Notes: generated by a model not told the origin, from the sequence alone. Counted from the stretch's first letter, positions 1 to 10,351 are shown. The stretch: DNA of 27,311 nucleotides from Ophiothrix spiculata (GCA_000969725.1 JXSR01S002728.1); one strand, 5' to 3'. A program made the numbers and translations.

Positions 1-1545
1 AGTCACTTCACTTAGATATTATCTTTACAGACTGAATTGCAGTCCTAATTCACTCAGCTAAGTATAGTACGGTCATCCTACACGCCTCTGAATGTTCTTA
101 TGTAATATTCTTAAAGTTTCAACTTCAATTTTCAAAAGCTCAAGTTAAGTTGATAGGAACAATATTACCTACATTTTGCAGATTCTTGATTGATCCTGGC
201 ATTCTGACTACGTACTTGCACTTGTTTTCAAAACAATTATTTCATTGATTTTTCAACACCAAAGACTATGAGAAAGGTATTCAATCTGTTACGAATGATA
301 TTGAACGCAACATACGTATATATAGTCTAATATTATCCTACAAAAAATAATTGTTCAAAATCAGACATTTAAAAAAGAAACTAAAGATTTTATACCTGTG
401 CTGCTAAGTTTGGTATAGCAACAGATTACAGCGTATAGTGAAAACGGTGCGAGAATTATGGGAAATTAAGAGCAAAAATGACTTCTATCTTAAATGCCAG
501 TTGAAATTGGAGTATTAGAGATAATTGGTACTCGCCTCTTTTCCTATTATATTACACCCCTAATTTTAAACTCAAAATCATCTTATTTAGTATTTACAAG
601 TTAGAGATATTGCCTGGGAACATGAAGTACCGCTGGATTCTATGAATATCTTGACGGGGAATTTTGAATTGCCAATAGTTGTTTTAAGCTCATGCAATCA
701 TTGTTTGAAATAAATTGTCAGGATGACTACAATAATTACAATATCGATTTGTTTATTATCTGTTTTTGCGATAATTTATCATATTTATATATGAGCGGTA
801 AAAACAAATACTGAAAGGAAAGATGATTCAGAACACAACCCTGACCTGGTAAACATCAATATTGATATGTGTCGTAACTTAAAATCACTCGAGAGCACCA
901 TATGCAACGTATAAAAGTGCTCAATTATTTGAAAATGAATTTTGCACAAACTCACTTTACTTAAGAGCAATTTCTGGGTAACTGTAACTACTAAAATGCA
1001 TTTTACACATTAAAGTGATATATATTCATGCCAAGATCATATATTCGACATTTTGAGGCTATTAAGTATACCGTATTCCACTTATAGAGAAGGTATAATA
1101 TCTGATATGAATAGATATGTATGGATATTTGAATTTCTTTACGTGTGCGAAGGGAAATATGTTCTTTTAATACCTTTAATAAAGAGCACCGAAGATAGCT
1201 AAAAGCATCCTGTCAGTTAAGGTATTGTTACCTCATCAGGACATAAACCTCTGTTCACAGAATATATGAATATCAATTCACCTTACGTGATACCGCACTT
1301 GTACCCATCAATGAGACAAATGTCATCAAAGAGACCTCAAGTTCAAATTCATTTATTTTCCATCAACCAACAAAACAAGACGCAATGTGAACGTTGCCAA
1401 TTCGGCAAATAGCATTGAAATAGTTCTATTTAATTTTCTGTAAAATTTAAATATAAATATGTAGATAGAATTATAGTTATTCTATAGATTGATATTGCAT
1501 GTATCATGAGGGCATTTTACAACTAATTCGGTAGTGGCTTTCTCT
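1..1545. repeat. Partial, diverged unit at the left edge of the tandem array
   Basis: No gene is supported here. Short stretches line up in order with 8791-10264 and 15303-16675: the opening 'ttagatattatctttacag' matches the segments near 8798 and 15305, and the TTGTTTTCAAAACA motif near 222 recurs near 9019 and 15530. Similarity is only about 65-70% by eye, while the two later copies are about 92% alike. I read this as the end of an older array unit that continues left of the window. The small open frames inside (such as 785-970) are not shared between copies in the same frame. Confidence 0.6.
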
Positions 1546-1889
1546 ATACAATATAATGCTATGGTATTTAGACATTGTCATCCTAGGCATTAGAGATACT
1601 GTCATGATCTTTGCATCAGCAACTTGCAGTGATTGAATATATCTTATGTATGATATAGATCCATTGTTAAATAATACCATTGGGATGTTTGCTCTACATA
1701 TCACAGGGGAGATATATCTAAATCAGATAGACAAATCTGAATCTATAATCTAGTCTGAGCATTGATCAATTGATGGCTATGCAGGTAGTTGTAGGAGAAT
1801 TCACCAGATATCAATCGATGTTTAGTACCATGGATATTTTAAAGACACATTTACCCACTCATATACAAACAAGGTAAAGGGTAAAAGGG

Positions 1890-2125
1890 CACCCTGATGC
1901 CAATACGATCGTTACACATCCAGTTCCCGCTAAAACGAGCTAATGCAGTGTTTCATCCCACCAATTCCCAGTGTGACGTACGAATCTGCGCAACCAACGT
2001 TTATAATGCATTGCATTATTTCTAATAATATTTAACTTCCTTATAACGCTTAAAAACAACGTTCCACACGGAATAGCAGGCAATTAAATTAAATTGCTAT
2101 CCGATCTTAAAACGATTTTCAAGGG
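1890..2125. other. Island conserved in all three units, with a CRE-like TGACGTA site
   Basis: This stretch is less AT-rich than its surroundings and is kept at about 90% in all three units (near 10740-10965 and 17100-17330). Each copy carries GTGTGACGTA (TGACGTA at 1974-1980, 10824-10830, 17184-17190), followed by A in units 2 and 3 to give TGACGTAA, a CRE/ATF-type half-site. Unit 1 has the derived form TGACGTACG. A minus-strand frame of about 45 codons ends in WWDETLH in unit 1, but unit 3 has a stop (TGG to TGA) within it, so coding is unlikely. A promoter or enhancer of the ancestral repeat is possible but unproven. Confidence 0.35.
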
Positions 2126-2480
2126 ATTTTTTGAGATTTCGCCATTAAATGAAATATGCTACTTCTTACAAAAATCAATGAGAATAGAAGAAGTATATAA
2201 TACAAGATATCTATATCGATCAAGCATTTAGCATAGTTTTTCGGAATAAAGTATGCCATTTATGTATCTTGGGAATGTGGGTTACCGTTACTGTATCCAA
2301 AAGAAATAATCAAATATTTAAAATTCAAAGAGCTAAAACTTTCAGTATTTTTAGAATAAGTCTCCTTAAACACTGTTCTTCCTTTTAATCCAAAGTGCAA
2401 TAAACAACATTATGTTTTATGAATGTTTATATAGTAAAAGTGATATTTTGTTATTATGTGATGATTACGGAAATAAAATA

Positions 2481-2495
2481 TGAACTGAACTGAAC
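2481..2495 (+). repeat. (TGAAC)3 tail of a likely retroelement 3' end, unit 1 copy
   Basis: AAATAAAATA is followed directly by three TGAAC repeats. A polyadenylation-like signal followed by a short tandem tail is typical of invertebrate LINE/SINE 3' ends. The roughly 350 bp before it are shared by units 1 and 2 but absent from unit 3, consistent with a retroelement inserted before units 1 and 2 split. I could not locate the 5' boundary or recognise a coding domain. Confidence 0.4.
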
Positions 2496-2898
2496 TATTA
2501 ATACTCTGATTTGTAGCTCGCATCGACCATTGCTTGTATATATGTCAATGAGTTTAAAATAATCTGCCTTTGGAACTCTTTTTTATTCTATTGTTGCAAC
2601 TGCATTTAAACCATAATTATTTATTCCAGATTTGCTGTTTTCCCCGGTGTTTTTTAAAATACATGAAGCAATATTGAAACGTGTAACACTTGAATATGGT
2701 ACACGAAAGCGATTTGGACGATGTTTTGATTTAGCTAGAATGTTGCAAATCACTGCACACACTAAGGAACTTTGTATTTGTTCATAAGTTTTGTTAAGAT
2801 GAGTCAACTTGTTACAAAGATTATGATTAACCCGGGATGTAGTTTATATGAATGATATAAGAAGTCGCCAATCCTTGTATCTTCAAACTTTGTGGGTA

Positions 2899-2922
2899 GT
2901 TTTCAGTTTTTAAACTGAAAAC
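2899..2922. repeat. Short hairpin, 11-bp perfect arms (unit 1)
   Basis: GTTTTCAGTTT and AAACTGAAAAC are separated by TT. The same hairpin is present in unit 2 (11745-11768) and not in unit 3. No run of T follows in an arrangement that would suggest a transcription terminator. Confidence 0.6.
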
Positions 2923-3418
2923 AAATATCACCAACAGCTTCAACGTAATTGCTAACTATGTATCATACGGGCAATTGATTAAGCAGGTGTGTACCTAGTT
3001 ATGTTGACCACAGTTCAATCTACATATTAGGCAGTGATATCACACACAAAAATCACATACAATTGTTTTAATTTTTTGATGCATTCAAGATACCTCAATT
3101 CAAACAGTTTGTATAGTTGTGATCATATTGCATGTTCTTGAATCTAGGGTTTTGACAATTTTGTGTTGTTGTGATTGCAACTTTTATGTGATATGCTAGG
3201 TACAGATGGATGATGATGTTGGTTATACATGTCACGACTAGTGAACTGTTATACTGTAAATATTCAATAATCTCTGAAGTTTTTCAGATGAACAAATTTT
3301 AATCTTCTTATATCATGCCGAATGGACTCAGTTGTCCTTTGAAGAATCCTCAGAATGAAATAAGAAGCACATCACAATATCTCAAGCTCATCAGTTCTCT
3401 GCTCATTTAATCATTTAA

Positions 3419-3765
3419 AGGTGCAATTCATGATTTTTATGTGGTCTCCTTTCTAGCTAAATAAAAAGAAGAGTACAACGTAAATACATACTGAAAATTT
3501 CACTTGATGCCGACCGTTTGTTTCCAAGTTACATGCTTTTCAGCATTTTGAAAATCCCCATAGACTACTGTGTTGTAATTACTGTCGGGGCCCCGACAAT
3601 AATTAGAAAATGACATATTTTCTCACTTTTCTCAAAAATGCAAGCACATATGAAAGAATGGTTTGGGGATCGTAACATATACCACTTTAGGATTCTTATA
3701 TGCTAAAAAACTCAAATTTGATAGAGGTGACCTTGAGTGTGAAAAGTGGATCATGAATTGCCCCT
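3419..3765. mobile_element. 347-bp MITE with TTAA target duplication
   Basis: The ends are AGGTGCAATTCATGA and TCATGAATTGCCCCT, inverted repeats matching at 14 of 15 positions. TTAA flanks both ends (3415-3418 and 3766-3769). Unit 2 has the empty site 'tcatttaaatcacc' with a single TTAA near 12350, so insertion with target duplication is directly visible. There is no internal open frame. TTAA targets are used by piggyBac and Kolobok superfamily transposases; the TIR alone does not let me choose. It arrived after units 1 and 2 split, or was precisely excised from unit 2. Confidence 0.9.
3577..3604. repeat. 28-bp near-perfect palindrome inside the MITE
   Basis: The core TGTCGGGGCCCCGACA is a perfect 16-bp palindrome; extended to 28 bp it has one mismatched pair. 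It is the only strongly GC-rich stretch in the element and sits near its middle. It would fold into a stable hairpin in either strand. Confidence 0.85.
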
Positions 3766-4197
3766 TTAAATCACCAAAATGATCACTCCAGATTTAATTA
3801 TCATTAAGAGATGTAGTACGTTGTTGTTTTGAGATAACATGGATAACATGCTTTTGCAATCGCTGATACGATGTGATTGTAAGTTAAATCTACCAACTGT
3901 ACGTGTTAACCTTGTACTGTGTACTGTTTGTATTCACGAATAGTACGAGTCCACACACACATCAAATCAAGGTTTTAAAAAAAAAACCAACATATTGTAT
4001 ACGGTATTTAGAAAATTCATTTGAAAAAAAAACCTTGTCAAATAGTGTTTTGCTAAAATCTTGTATTATCTTTTGTTCCGTCAACAATCTTTCCTTATAA
4101 GGATATATTCTATTATCGGGACATATATCCAAAGTATTGTTCGTACCCAAAGTGTATAAATCGAGACAGATGACATAATTTGAAAGTGCAAACTCGT

Positions 4198-4281
4198 GAC
4201 ATTTAATCTTAAGCTAAGATCCCGAGAAACATCAATCAGCTGCTCGTCTTTTACAGCCACTCTATCACGCTCTCCTTCATT
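4198..4281 (-). pseudogene. LINE endonuclease-domain fragment (unit 1)
   Basis: Minus-strand reading from 4281 gives NEGERDRVAVKDEQLIDVSR and then DLSLRLNV. The unit 3 copy reads RVTVYGKQLIDVARNNKLRL. That fits my recollection of the conserved block of LINE apurinic-like endonuclease/reverse transcriptase ORFs, in which Asp/Val residues precede YGKxLIDxCxxxxLRIxNGR. Only about 28 residues are preserved; an in-frame stop lies just upstream and the NGR continuation is missing, so it is a dead fragment. Units 1 and 2 share substitutions (KDE for YGK) that spoil the motif. Confidence 0.5.
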
Positions 4282-5260
4282 TTAGCATTTCAAATAAAAA
4301 ACCTTAACAAATATATTCAATTACAAATCACGGTAGTCTTAAACATATTCCACCGGGGCTTATCTATTACCAGTCCCAAGATAGCGACATACCTTGGAAA
4401 AATGTGCGCACGCATCCCTGGTTTTCATGTTTACAATAATTTTACATTTCACCAGTAACCATATGGTAGAATAAATCAGGAAATAAAATTATGCCAGAAC
4501 TAAGTGGTCAGAACCTAGCTATTTTAGTTGCAATTTATATCATTTGCATGTATTTAATGCAAGAATAGATAACCACTGACAAAGTTAATGAAAAGTGATG
4601 GAAATTAAGCTCCGAATGTGTAGGATAAATTCTTGGAATTTAATGAAGTACGTTTGCAGGTGGCAACCACTCTCATTCGGTTATTGGAATTGTGTCACTA
4701 CGGATATCACTCAGTAATTGGAATTGTGTGCATTAATTGGAGCAGAATATCTATCTTCTTAACATCAGTTGGTTCCCATTCTTATATTCAAATCGTAGAT
4801 GAATTTGTAAAGACAATTTTATGAGAAAATTGAAAACCATTTTCATGACTAATGTAAACGTTATTTTTTTGGAAAATAGCATTTTTTTTAACTTTGTTTG
4901 GTCAATACGAGTTGACTTTTTGAATAATTAGATAGTGTAATTTAAATATAAGTAATATTTTTCCAATACTATATTCTAATTGTGTAAAAGATTAGTTTTT
5001 AAGAACCATTTTGCTGCCAGTAACACAATATTGAAGAAAGAAAATGAAGAGCCATATGGTGAAAACGGGGAATTCTGTAACGAGTTCTGTAACGATTCAA
5101 GACGTCCATTTATGACTTTCAAAATATTCTCATTATAAAAGCTCAATTTCCTTTATACATAACCTCGTTATCATTATATACTCGCTTTATATAAATCACT
5201 GCAAGCAATATAAACAATGAAATGACGATGTTTAATATGAATTCTAAGCAAATGAAATCA

Positions 5261-5383
5261 ATAATGCATTAGTAATTTCTGAACACTACCGCTTATGAAT
5301 ATGGTTATGAATTTTTGATATCTGAAAGACGAATGGCAATATAGCTGACATTTAGTGCTTGAAATAACTTGCCATCGGCATTG
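5261..5383. other. 123-bp island, about 98% identical to unit 3
   Basis: Aligned with 20913-21035 there are only three differences in 123 bp, while the sequence on both sides is poorly alignable. Unit 2 has lost it within the 950-bp deletion. On the minus strand it contains the end of a frame reading NADGKLFQALNVSY...IAIRLSDI, with I/V and K/N differences before a shared stop. Function is unknown: exon remnant, regulatory element or gene-conversion tract. Confidence 0.6.
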
Positions 5384-5502
5384 CTTCTTGTCAGTGACAC
5401 TACTTTGTTACATTCTCTGCATCTTTGGCATGTTTTACATTTTTTGCAAATCACAAAACGTCTGTTTTGACATGATAGTAAGTGATTCTTTATTTTCGTC
5501 AT
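5305..5502 (-). pseudogene. Cys-rich 65-codon frame, possible gene fragment
   Basis: The minus-strand frame contains FVICKKCKTCQRCRECNK, five cysteines spaced C-x2-C-x2-C-x2-C-x2-C, followed by a basic/polar tail ending IAIRLSDIKNS. Such a metal-binding-like cluster is unusual for random AT-rich sequence. The unit 3 counterpart (20961-21110) loses several of these cysteines and has a 1-nt shift before the conserved tail. Unit 2 lacks it. I do not recognise the family; cysteine clusters of similar spacing occur in some retrotransposon polyproteins, but the match is too short to assign. It is probably a decayed fragment. Confidence 0.25.
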
Positions 5503-6237
5503 GGAAACACATTTTATATTTTTAAATTAAATAATTTATGAAACTGCAAAAAAAAAATAGCTTGGATTGCCTCATCGTTACGTGAAGACAACAAATGCTG
5601 CTTAATTTATAAGATTATTTCAAGTTGGTGCTTAAACTTCTTAAAAACATGGCTGTCATGTCAAAAGAAACTGACTGAATTTGTTCATATGTGGTATTTT
5701 CGTATTCATCATAAGATCTTGTATTTCAGCAGATATTCTCATTCTTCTTTACAGTATTTTATGAAGATGATAAATGGTTAACTTGGTATCAGAATAGAGT
5801 GTTAGATGATTTAAAATTGAAGATAAATTAACACAAAAACATTTCACGAGACTCGAGTTTAAATTTTTAACATCAGAAATATTCATCCGCTGTTTCAGTA
5901 CGTGCTTTTCTATAAGTGGTTATATTTCATATGGCCCTGTATTTTTTTTTGAAAAATCGGACCACGTTCCTTTAAACACATTAGAACTTTCAAAATTCAA
6001 CCACTTCTTGAGACTTTCCAACAACTTATGCTAATTATTCAACCAAGAATTAAATAAACGCCCACGCGTTATTTTATCAGGAATAATTGAAGTTGTATAA
6101 AAACACTTCGATGTTACTTTTATCTGTTCTGAAAATAAAATACATGTTTAATAGACATGATAGATAAATATGCGTCTTTAGTTCGAGTCATAGTAAACCA
6201 ATGAATGTGATATTCCAATATTTAGCATGAGTATTAC

Positions 6238-6281
6238 AGGGAAGATACAAACTAGGCCAACAAGGGCAGCGAAGAGTTCTG
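6238..6281 (-). other. Candidate 44-bp minus-strand exon, hydrophobic (unit 1)
   Basis: On the minus strand a pyrimidine-rich stretch and TTTCAG precede CA-GAA-CTC and a frame reading ELFAALVGLVCIFP, then GTAATA. The 44 bp recur in unit 2 (13919-13962) and unit 3 (22286-22329). The four variable positions between copies (GAA/GAG, TTC/TTT, ATC/ATG, TTC/TTT) are all third codon positions; three are silent and one is Ile/Met. That pattern, with conserved flanking AG and GT, is what a small membrane-segment or signal-peptide exon would show. No partner exon was identified, and the chance of an all-third-position pattern in some phase is a few percent. Confidence 0.25.
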
Positions 6282-7163
6282 CTGAAATGTATGGATTTTA
6301 TCAAGTAGTTTAAATATAGAGAAAAGAAATAACAATGCCATATGACATAGATATTTCAAAAAAATACAACGAGTATAAGAAGTTGCTGAGATGAATTTTA
6401 TGCTTTTATGATTTTAAGGAAATCTACGTTAAATTGTGATTAAGTCGTTGGAAAAGTTCTGCAACAAAATTACGATTATGTAATATAATATATCTATTGA
6501 ATTTGGTTTAATTCAACATCTACAAATATTAATTCTATTACGGAAATACTGATCATTCTATTGAAACTGTTTCAATGCTGATATTTATAACATCACCATA
6601 TTATAACATGTATAAAGTCAATGAAAATCGGTTCAAAACATTCGACATAATTTGATGACATGCGGTAATTGAAATACTGAACATCCCGGAGCGCGTAGTA
6701 CACGATTTTCCGAAATCTACTCGTCGCTACTCGTAACATTTTCTTTGTTGATGTAAAATCTTATGTCTTTAAAACTGAAGGTGTCACTCTTACGGCCACC
6801 TTTGGTCTTTTTGTCATGTTGAAATAGCTGTCAACTAATGCCCAGCGGAGCACTATTTGTCAGAAAAGATGTGAGATGCGTCAAGTGGTTTCTTATTCAT
6901 GTATATATGCCTATGATAGCTGCCAAGGAGATCTGACAACATATGAAACCTGCTGGCGATGGTAAAAGTGTGTTTTGGAAACAACCATTGATCTGTTTTA
7001 TTTTATGGATTTATTGCACTCTTCCAGCAAAAGTAAAATAATTCAATCTGTATGCTATATAATATTATTTTTGTCCAAAACCAAGTTAAATGTCTATTGT
7101 TCGATTGAGGTATTCCTCAAAGTAGGTAAATATTGAGATTCGTAAAAAATATTTGATTATCTA

Positions 7164-8351
7164 AAGCTGTGGTCACAATAGGTCGTTCGGTGCTCGTACG
7201 ACCGATTAACAATGTTTATTTGACCACTTCGTAAACATTCGTACGAACGTCTTGTGGTGGTCTTACGAAAGAGTGTTTACTCATAATCAGCTCGCAAGGT
7301 CGCACACATTTCTGACTTTGTTCGTGCAATAGACTTGTGACAATTTTGTCAATAAAGTACAAGAATAAAGCGTGGAAAGGGGGATACAACACGAAATAGA
7401 GAAAAAACAAATAAAGAAAGGGTATTAAGAGAATGTGTGGAATTACAGAAAGAGAAAAGAGTAGGATAAAAGTAATTTTACGGCACAAATTACCGTCATT
7501 ACAACAAATTCCTCGCTTTAAAAAAAAGGGGGGGGGGGTGACATCATATTCAAATTCTCCATGGTGCCACTATCGCAAAGCATACTTTTAACTTCTAGTA
7601 CGGTATAAGAGTACGGTATTCAACCCTCTGAAATTAATAATCAGTCGCAGTGCCTAACCTTGTTGACATAATCAATGACTAGTAATGTTTGAGAACAGCA
7701 TACCAATGACCCCTACGAGCCATTCACCGACCATGTATGTTCACCGACCATGTCAATATCAACATGTACAGCAAATGTGATTACTATAATTATGCTAATC
7801 CCAGAGAGATGATTAACACGTCTCTGTCAACTTCCACATTAAAAAGCATTCATTTGAATAGGAATTACAATGGCAAAGCTCTTACGATGTTCGTACGACA
7901 GTCGTGCGAACGCCGTACGAGCTCCGTACGAACGTCGTGCGTCAATCGTATGCAGATACTCGCAAGGCACTCGTAGCAAGATATTGAACATGTCAAATAA
8001 CCAGGCTTCGAGCTAAAGAACTGTTTTTGATCGTACGATGCTCTTGGGGCGTTCGTACGACGTTCGTACGAATCGGTCAAAACAACTGATCGCAGCTTGT
8101 TTGTAAGGCGTTTGCGACCAGTCGTAAGGGTACTTTTTAATCTGTTTTAAAAACAAAACTAATTTTCGTCAAGGGGAAATACATCTATTAACATTGCCCA
8201 GAAAAGAAATTTCATAGAAATTAACATTTGTCAGATATTTGTAAAAAAAAATATACCTATTCTTGCGAGCGCCGTGCGAACGTCGTACGAGCCTCATTCT
8301 TAAAGGAGTCGTACGAGTCTTTTGATCGTACGATCATTGTGACCGTAGCTT
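7164..8351. mobile_element. 1188-bp non-autonomous TIR transposon, rich in CGTACG
   Basis: Unit 2 is uninterrupted at 14861 where unit 1 holds this block. The ends are AAGCTGTGGTCACAAT and the inverted AAGCTACGGTCACAAT (14 of 16), with TA on each side (7162-7163, 8352-8353), indicating a TA target duplication with one neighbouring base difference. The subterminal zones contain eleven CGTACG palindromes, two in the left 90 bp and nine between 7892 and 8332, usually as TTCGTACGAAC-like units. Elsewhere in the window I noticed only one CGTACG (1978). The centre (about 7300-7880) is ordinary AT-rich sequence with a G11 run. The open frames inside (7216-7488, 7737-7976, 7865-8080) look non-coding. 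A TA target is used by Tc1/mariner-like elements among others; no transposase is present. Confidence 0.85.
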
Positions 8352-9493
8352 TAGTTTGAAAGGTGAAAGATGTCAATATGTTGTTACCTTAGTTGATGTT
8401 GATAATAGTTTCCAGCATAGGAGGAGCAGAAACAAGACAAATTTGTGTCAAGAAAACTTGGGCAAAATTTGGTGTCTTCAGCTAATCAGTGCCTTTCTTG
8501 AATGCGTTTTACATTGTAGATGAGCAATGGTACTTAAACAGCTCAGTATAGAATTTTGAGAAAAACCATAGAACATTAGTCTCAAAACATTTTAAGTGTT
8601 GTCTTAATCACATTATATACGTGCTCCTTGATACAACTTACCCCTGTAAAAACAGTCATTACAATGGCTAGAAAAATGTAACCGTCAACCTGGCATTTAT
8701 ATCGGAGTGACATTTTCTTGATTGTAAGTCGTGTCATCGCCTCGGGATACTTCAAGCACCATAAAGATAGATAATATGCTCTTTTAGTTCTTTATTTAGA
8801 TATCATTCTAACAGACAGTGAACTGCAGTCCTGTTTCCTCTGGGAGTTCCGCTTATTAAATATGGTCATCGTACACACTGCTTCTTTAGTTTTATTGAGA
8901 GGTACACTTTATTTTTTAAGGTTTAACCAAAGTGGTAACAATCTAATATTCCAACAACTTTGTAGTTCTTACATTCTGACCATTTCTTAATAAACGGTAT
9001 CTTGGACTTAAAATTGCGCTTGTTTTCAAAACACAATTTTTCCACACCAAAGCCAATATGATAACGATACACATATATACTAACGTACTAGCAAAGCTAC
9101 ACACTTATCTAATCTGTTAGAAATGATATTTAAATTTAAAGTAACAAATTGGCCTACAATAAACTGCCAAAAATGATTTTGCAAAATGGGATGATTTCAG
9201 AAACAAGTCAGGTATTCATAGGAATCTGAAGCATTTATATATGTGTTGTTCAGTTTGACATAGTAATTAAAGATTACGATGTATAATAAAAATGGTGGTA
9301 GAATTATGGGGGAATTATAGCAGCTTCCCTTTGAAATGTAAGTTGAAATTTGAATCTCTCTAATAATTGGCACTAGCCTTTTCTGCTATTATACTACAAA
9401 CCAGTTTTAAACTTAAAATTATCTCATTAAGTATTCACAAGTTTAAGATATTGCCTAGAAACCTGAAGTAGAGCAGGATTTTACGAATAATCT

Positions 9494-9504
9494 GGGGGGG
9501 GGGG
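9494..9504 (+). repeat. G11 homopolymer, expanded in this copy
   Basis: Eleven consecutive G occur where the homologous places in the other copies have four (near 656 and 15989). A second G11 run lies at 7528-7538 inside the 1188-bp transposon. These runs are length-unstable and prone to sequencing error. Confidence 0.8.
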
Positions 9505-9766
9505 AGTTGAATGCCTGTGGTTGACGTTTTAATTTGAATGAAATCGTCAGGATCACTGTTATGTAATAACAATATGATTTGTTCATTACTTTAAGAATGA
9601 TTTAGGCATGAATCTTATAAGTAGCGGAAAGCAAACTTTTAAAAGAAAATGACGATAATTCATAGAGCACTACCCTGATAATACATCAGTGTGTCATTGT
9701 ACTTTTGAACACTGCGCTTAAAACTTATAAAATTAACCTTGTTTAGGCTTTCACCAAGGAAACCCA

Positions 9767-9787
9767 ACTTGGTACATGGTACCAAGT
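9767..9787. repeat. Hairpin with 9-bp arms
   Basis: ACTTGGTAC and GTACCAAGT are separated by ATG. It lies in about 90 bp (roughly 9725-9815) absent from the otherwise similar block near 16205, so it belongs to an insertion in this copy or a deletion in the other. Confidence 0.6.
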
Positions 9788-10351
9788 AAGCTAAATGAAG
9801 CTTATCATAGCATAATCTAGTTTACGTTAGAAAAGAATTTGCTAAATTCCTAAATATATGATAAAATTGGTTATGCATGCACCAATAACGGAATATGAAT
9901 TTTGCACAAACTCTATTCCCCAAATCACATTATGCAAACATTTGACCAATGTTAAGGGAAATTCAATGTGCCAGATATTTTTTGTCAATGTCTGATGTAA
10001 ATAAATATTTATGTCCATTTCATTTTTGTTTTGGGGAATTTTTAGGGCTGGTGTGAGGGAGGAGGTTGTTTGTTTAGGAAAGGAGAAATTATGTTCGTTT
10101 ATATCTTTCCTAAATACATCACCAGTAATAGATATTACAATAATTAAGGCTATTGTTGCCTCATCAGAACACTAATCTTTATACATGAAATTTACCTTAC
10201 CGATGTCATCAAACACTTAAGAAATTTACCTTACGTGATCACCAATAACAATATCATCAAACTTCTTTTTGATACACCCTGTATAATGCTATAGTATGTA
10301 GGCATTGTCATCCCAGGTATAAGAGATACATAATCATTGCATCCACAACTT

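Larger units (their letters stand above)
1546..10264. repeat. Tandem segmental duplication, unit 1 (young pair)
   Basis: About 8.7 kb paired colinearly with unit 2 (10265-16675). For example 2583-2807 is identical to 11429-11653 over 225 bp, and 8353-8790 matches 14861-15302 with scattered substitutions. Unit 1 is longer because it holds a 347-bp MITE (3419-3765) and an 1188-bp TIR element (7164-8351), and because it keeps about 950 bp (5230-6180) that unit 2 lost. Apart from transposons, a decayed LINE endonuclease fragment and the candidate minus-strand segments listed separately, I see no gene. Boundaries are approximate: the left edge is where unit 1/unit 2 similarity starts ('tataatgctatggtattta'), the right edge is where the 8791-10264 block stops matching 15303-16675. 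Confidence 0.8.

Noticed and set aside
2583-2807. A 74-codon minus-strand frame identical in units 1 and 2 (also 11429-11653)
   Set aside because: The DNA itself is identical across the whole area from recent duplication, unit 3 does not carry the frame, and the peptide matches nothing I recognise.
4380-4430. A minus-strand CCAAG/GTATGT that looks like a splice donor after a short exon
   Set aside because: The sequence just upstream differs by a 2-nt indel between unit 1 and unit 3, which would break the frame, so I did not annotate an exon.
4633-4824. A 63-codon plus-strand frame repeated at 13256-13447
   Set aside because: The four differences between copies (Leu/Phe, Trp/Leu, Thr/Lys, Thr/Lys) all change the amino acid, the opposite of coding constraint, and unit 3 has no equivalent frame.
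7216-8080. Three open frames inside the 1188-bp TIR element, considered as a transposase
   Set aside because: They are 71-90 codons, on both strands, overlap the CGTACG repeats and lack any DDE-like spacing; the element looks non-autonomous.
7892-8332. Evenly styled CGTACG repeats, considered as a CRISPR array or satellite
   Set aside because: The repeats are short palindromes at irregular spacing with no uniform spacers, and they lie within a TIR-bounded insertion in animal-type DNA.
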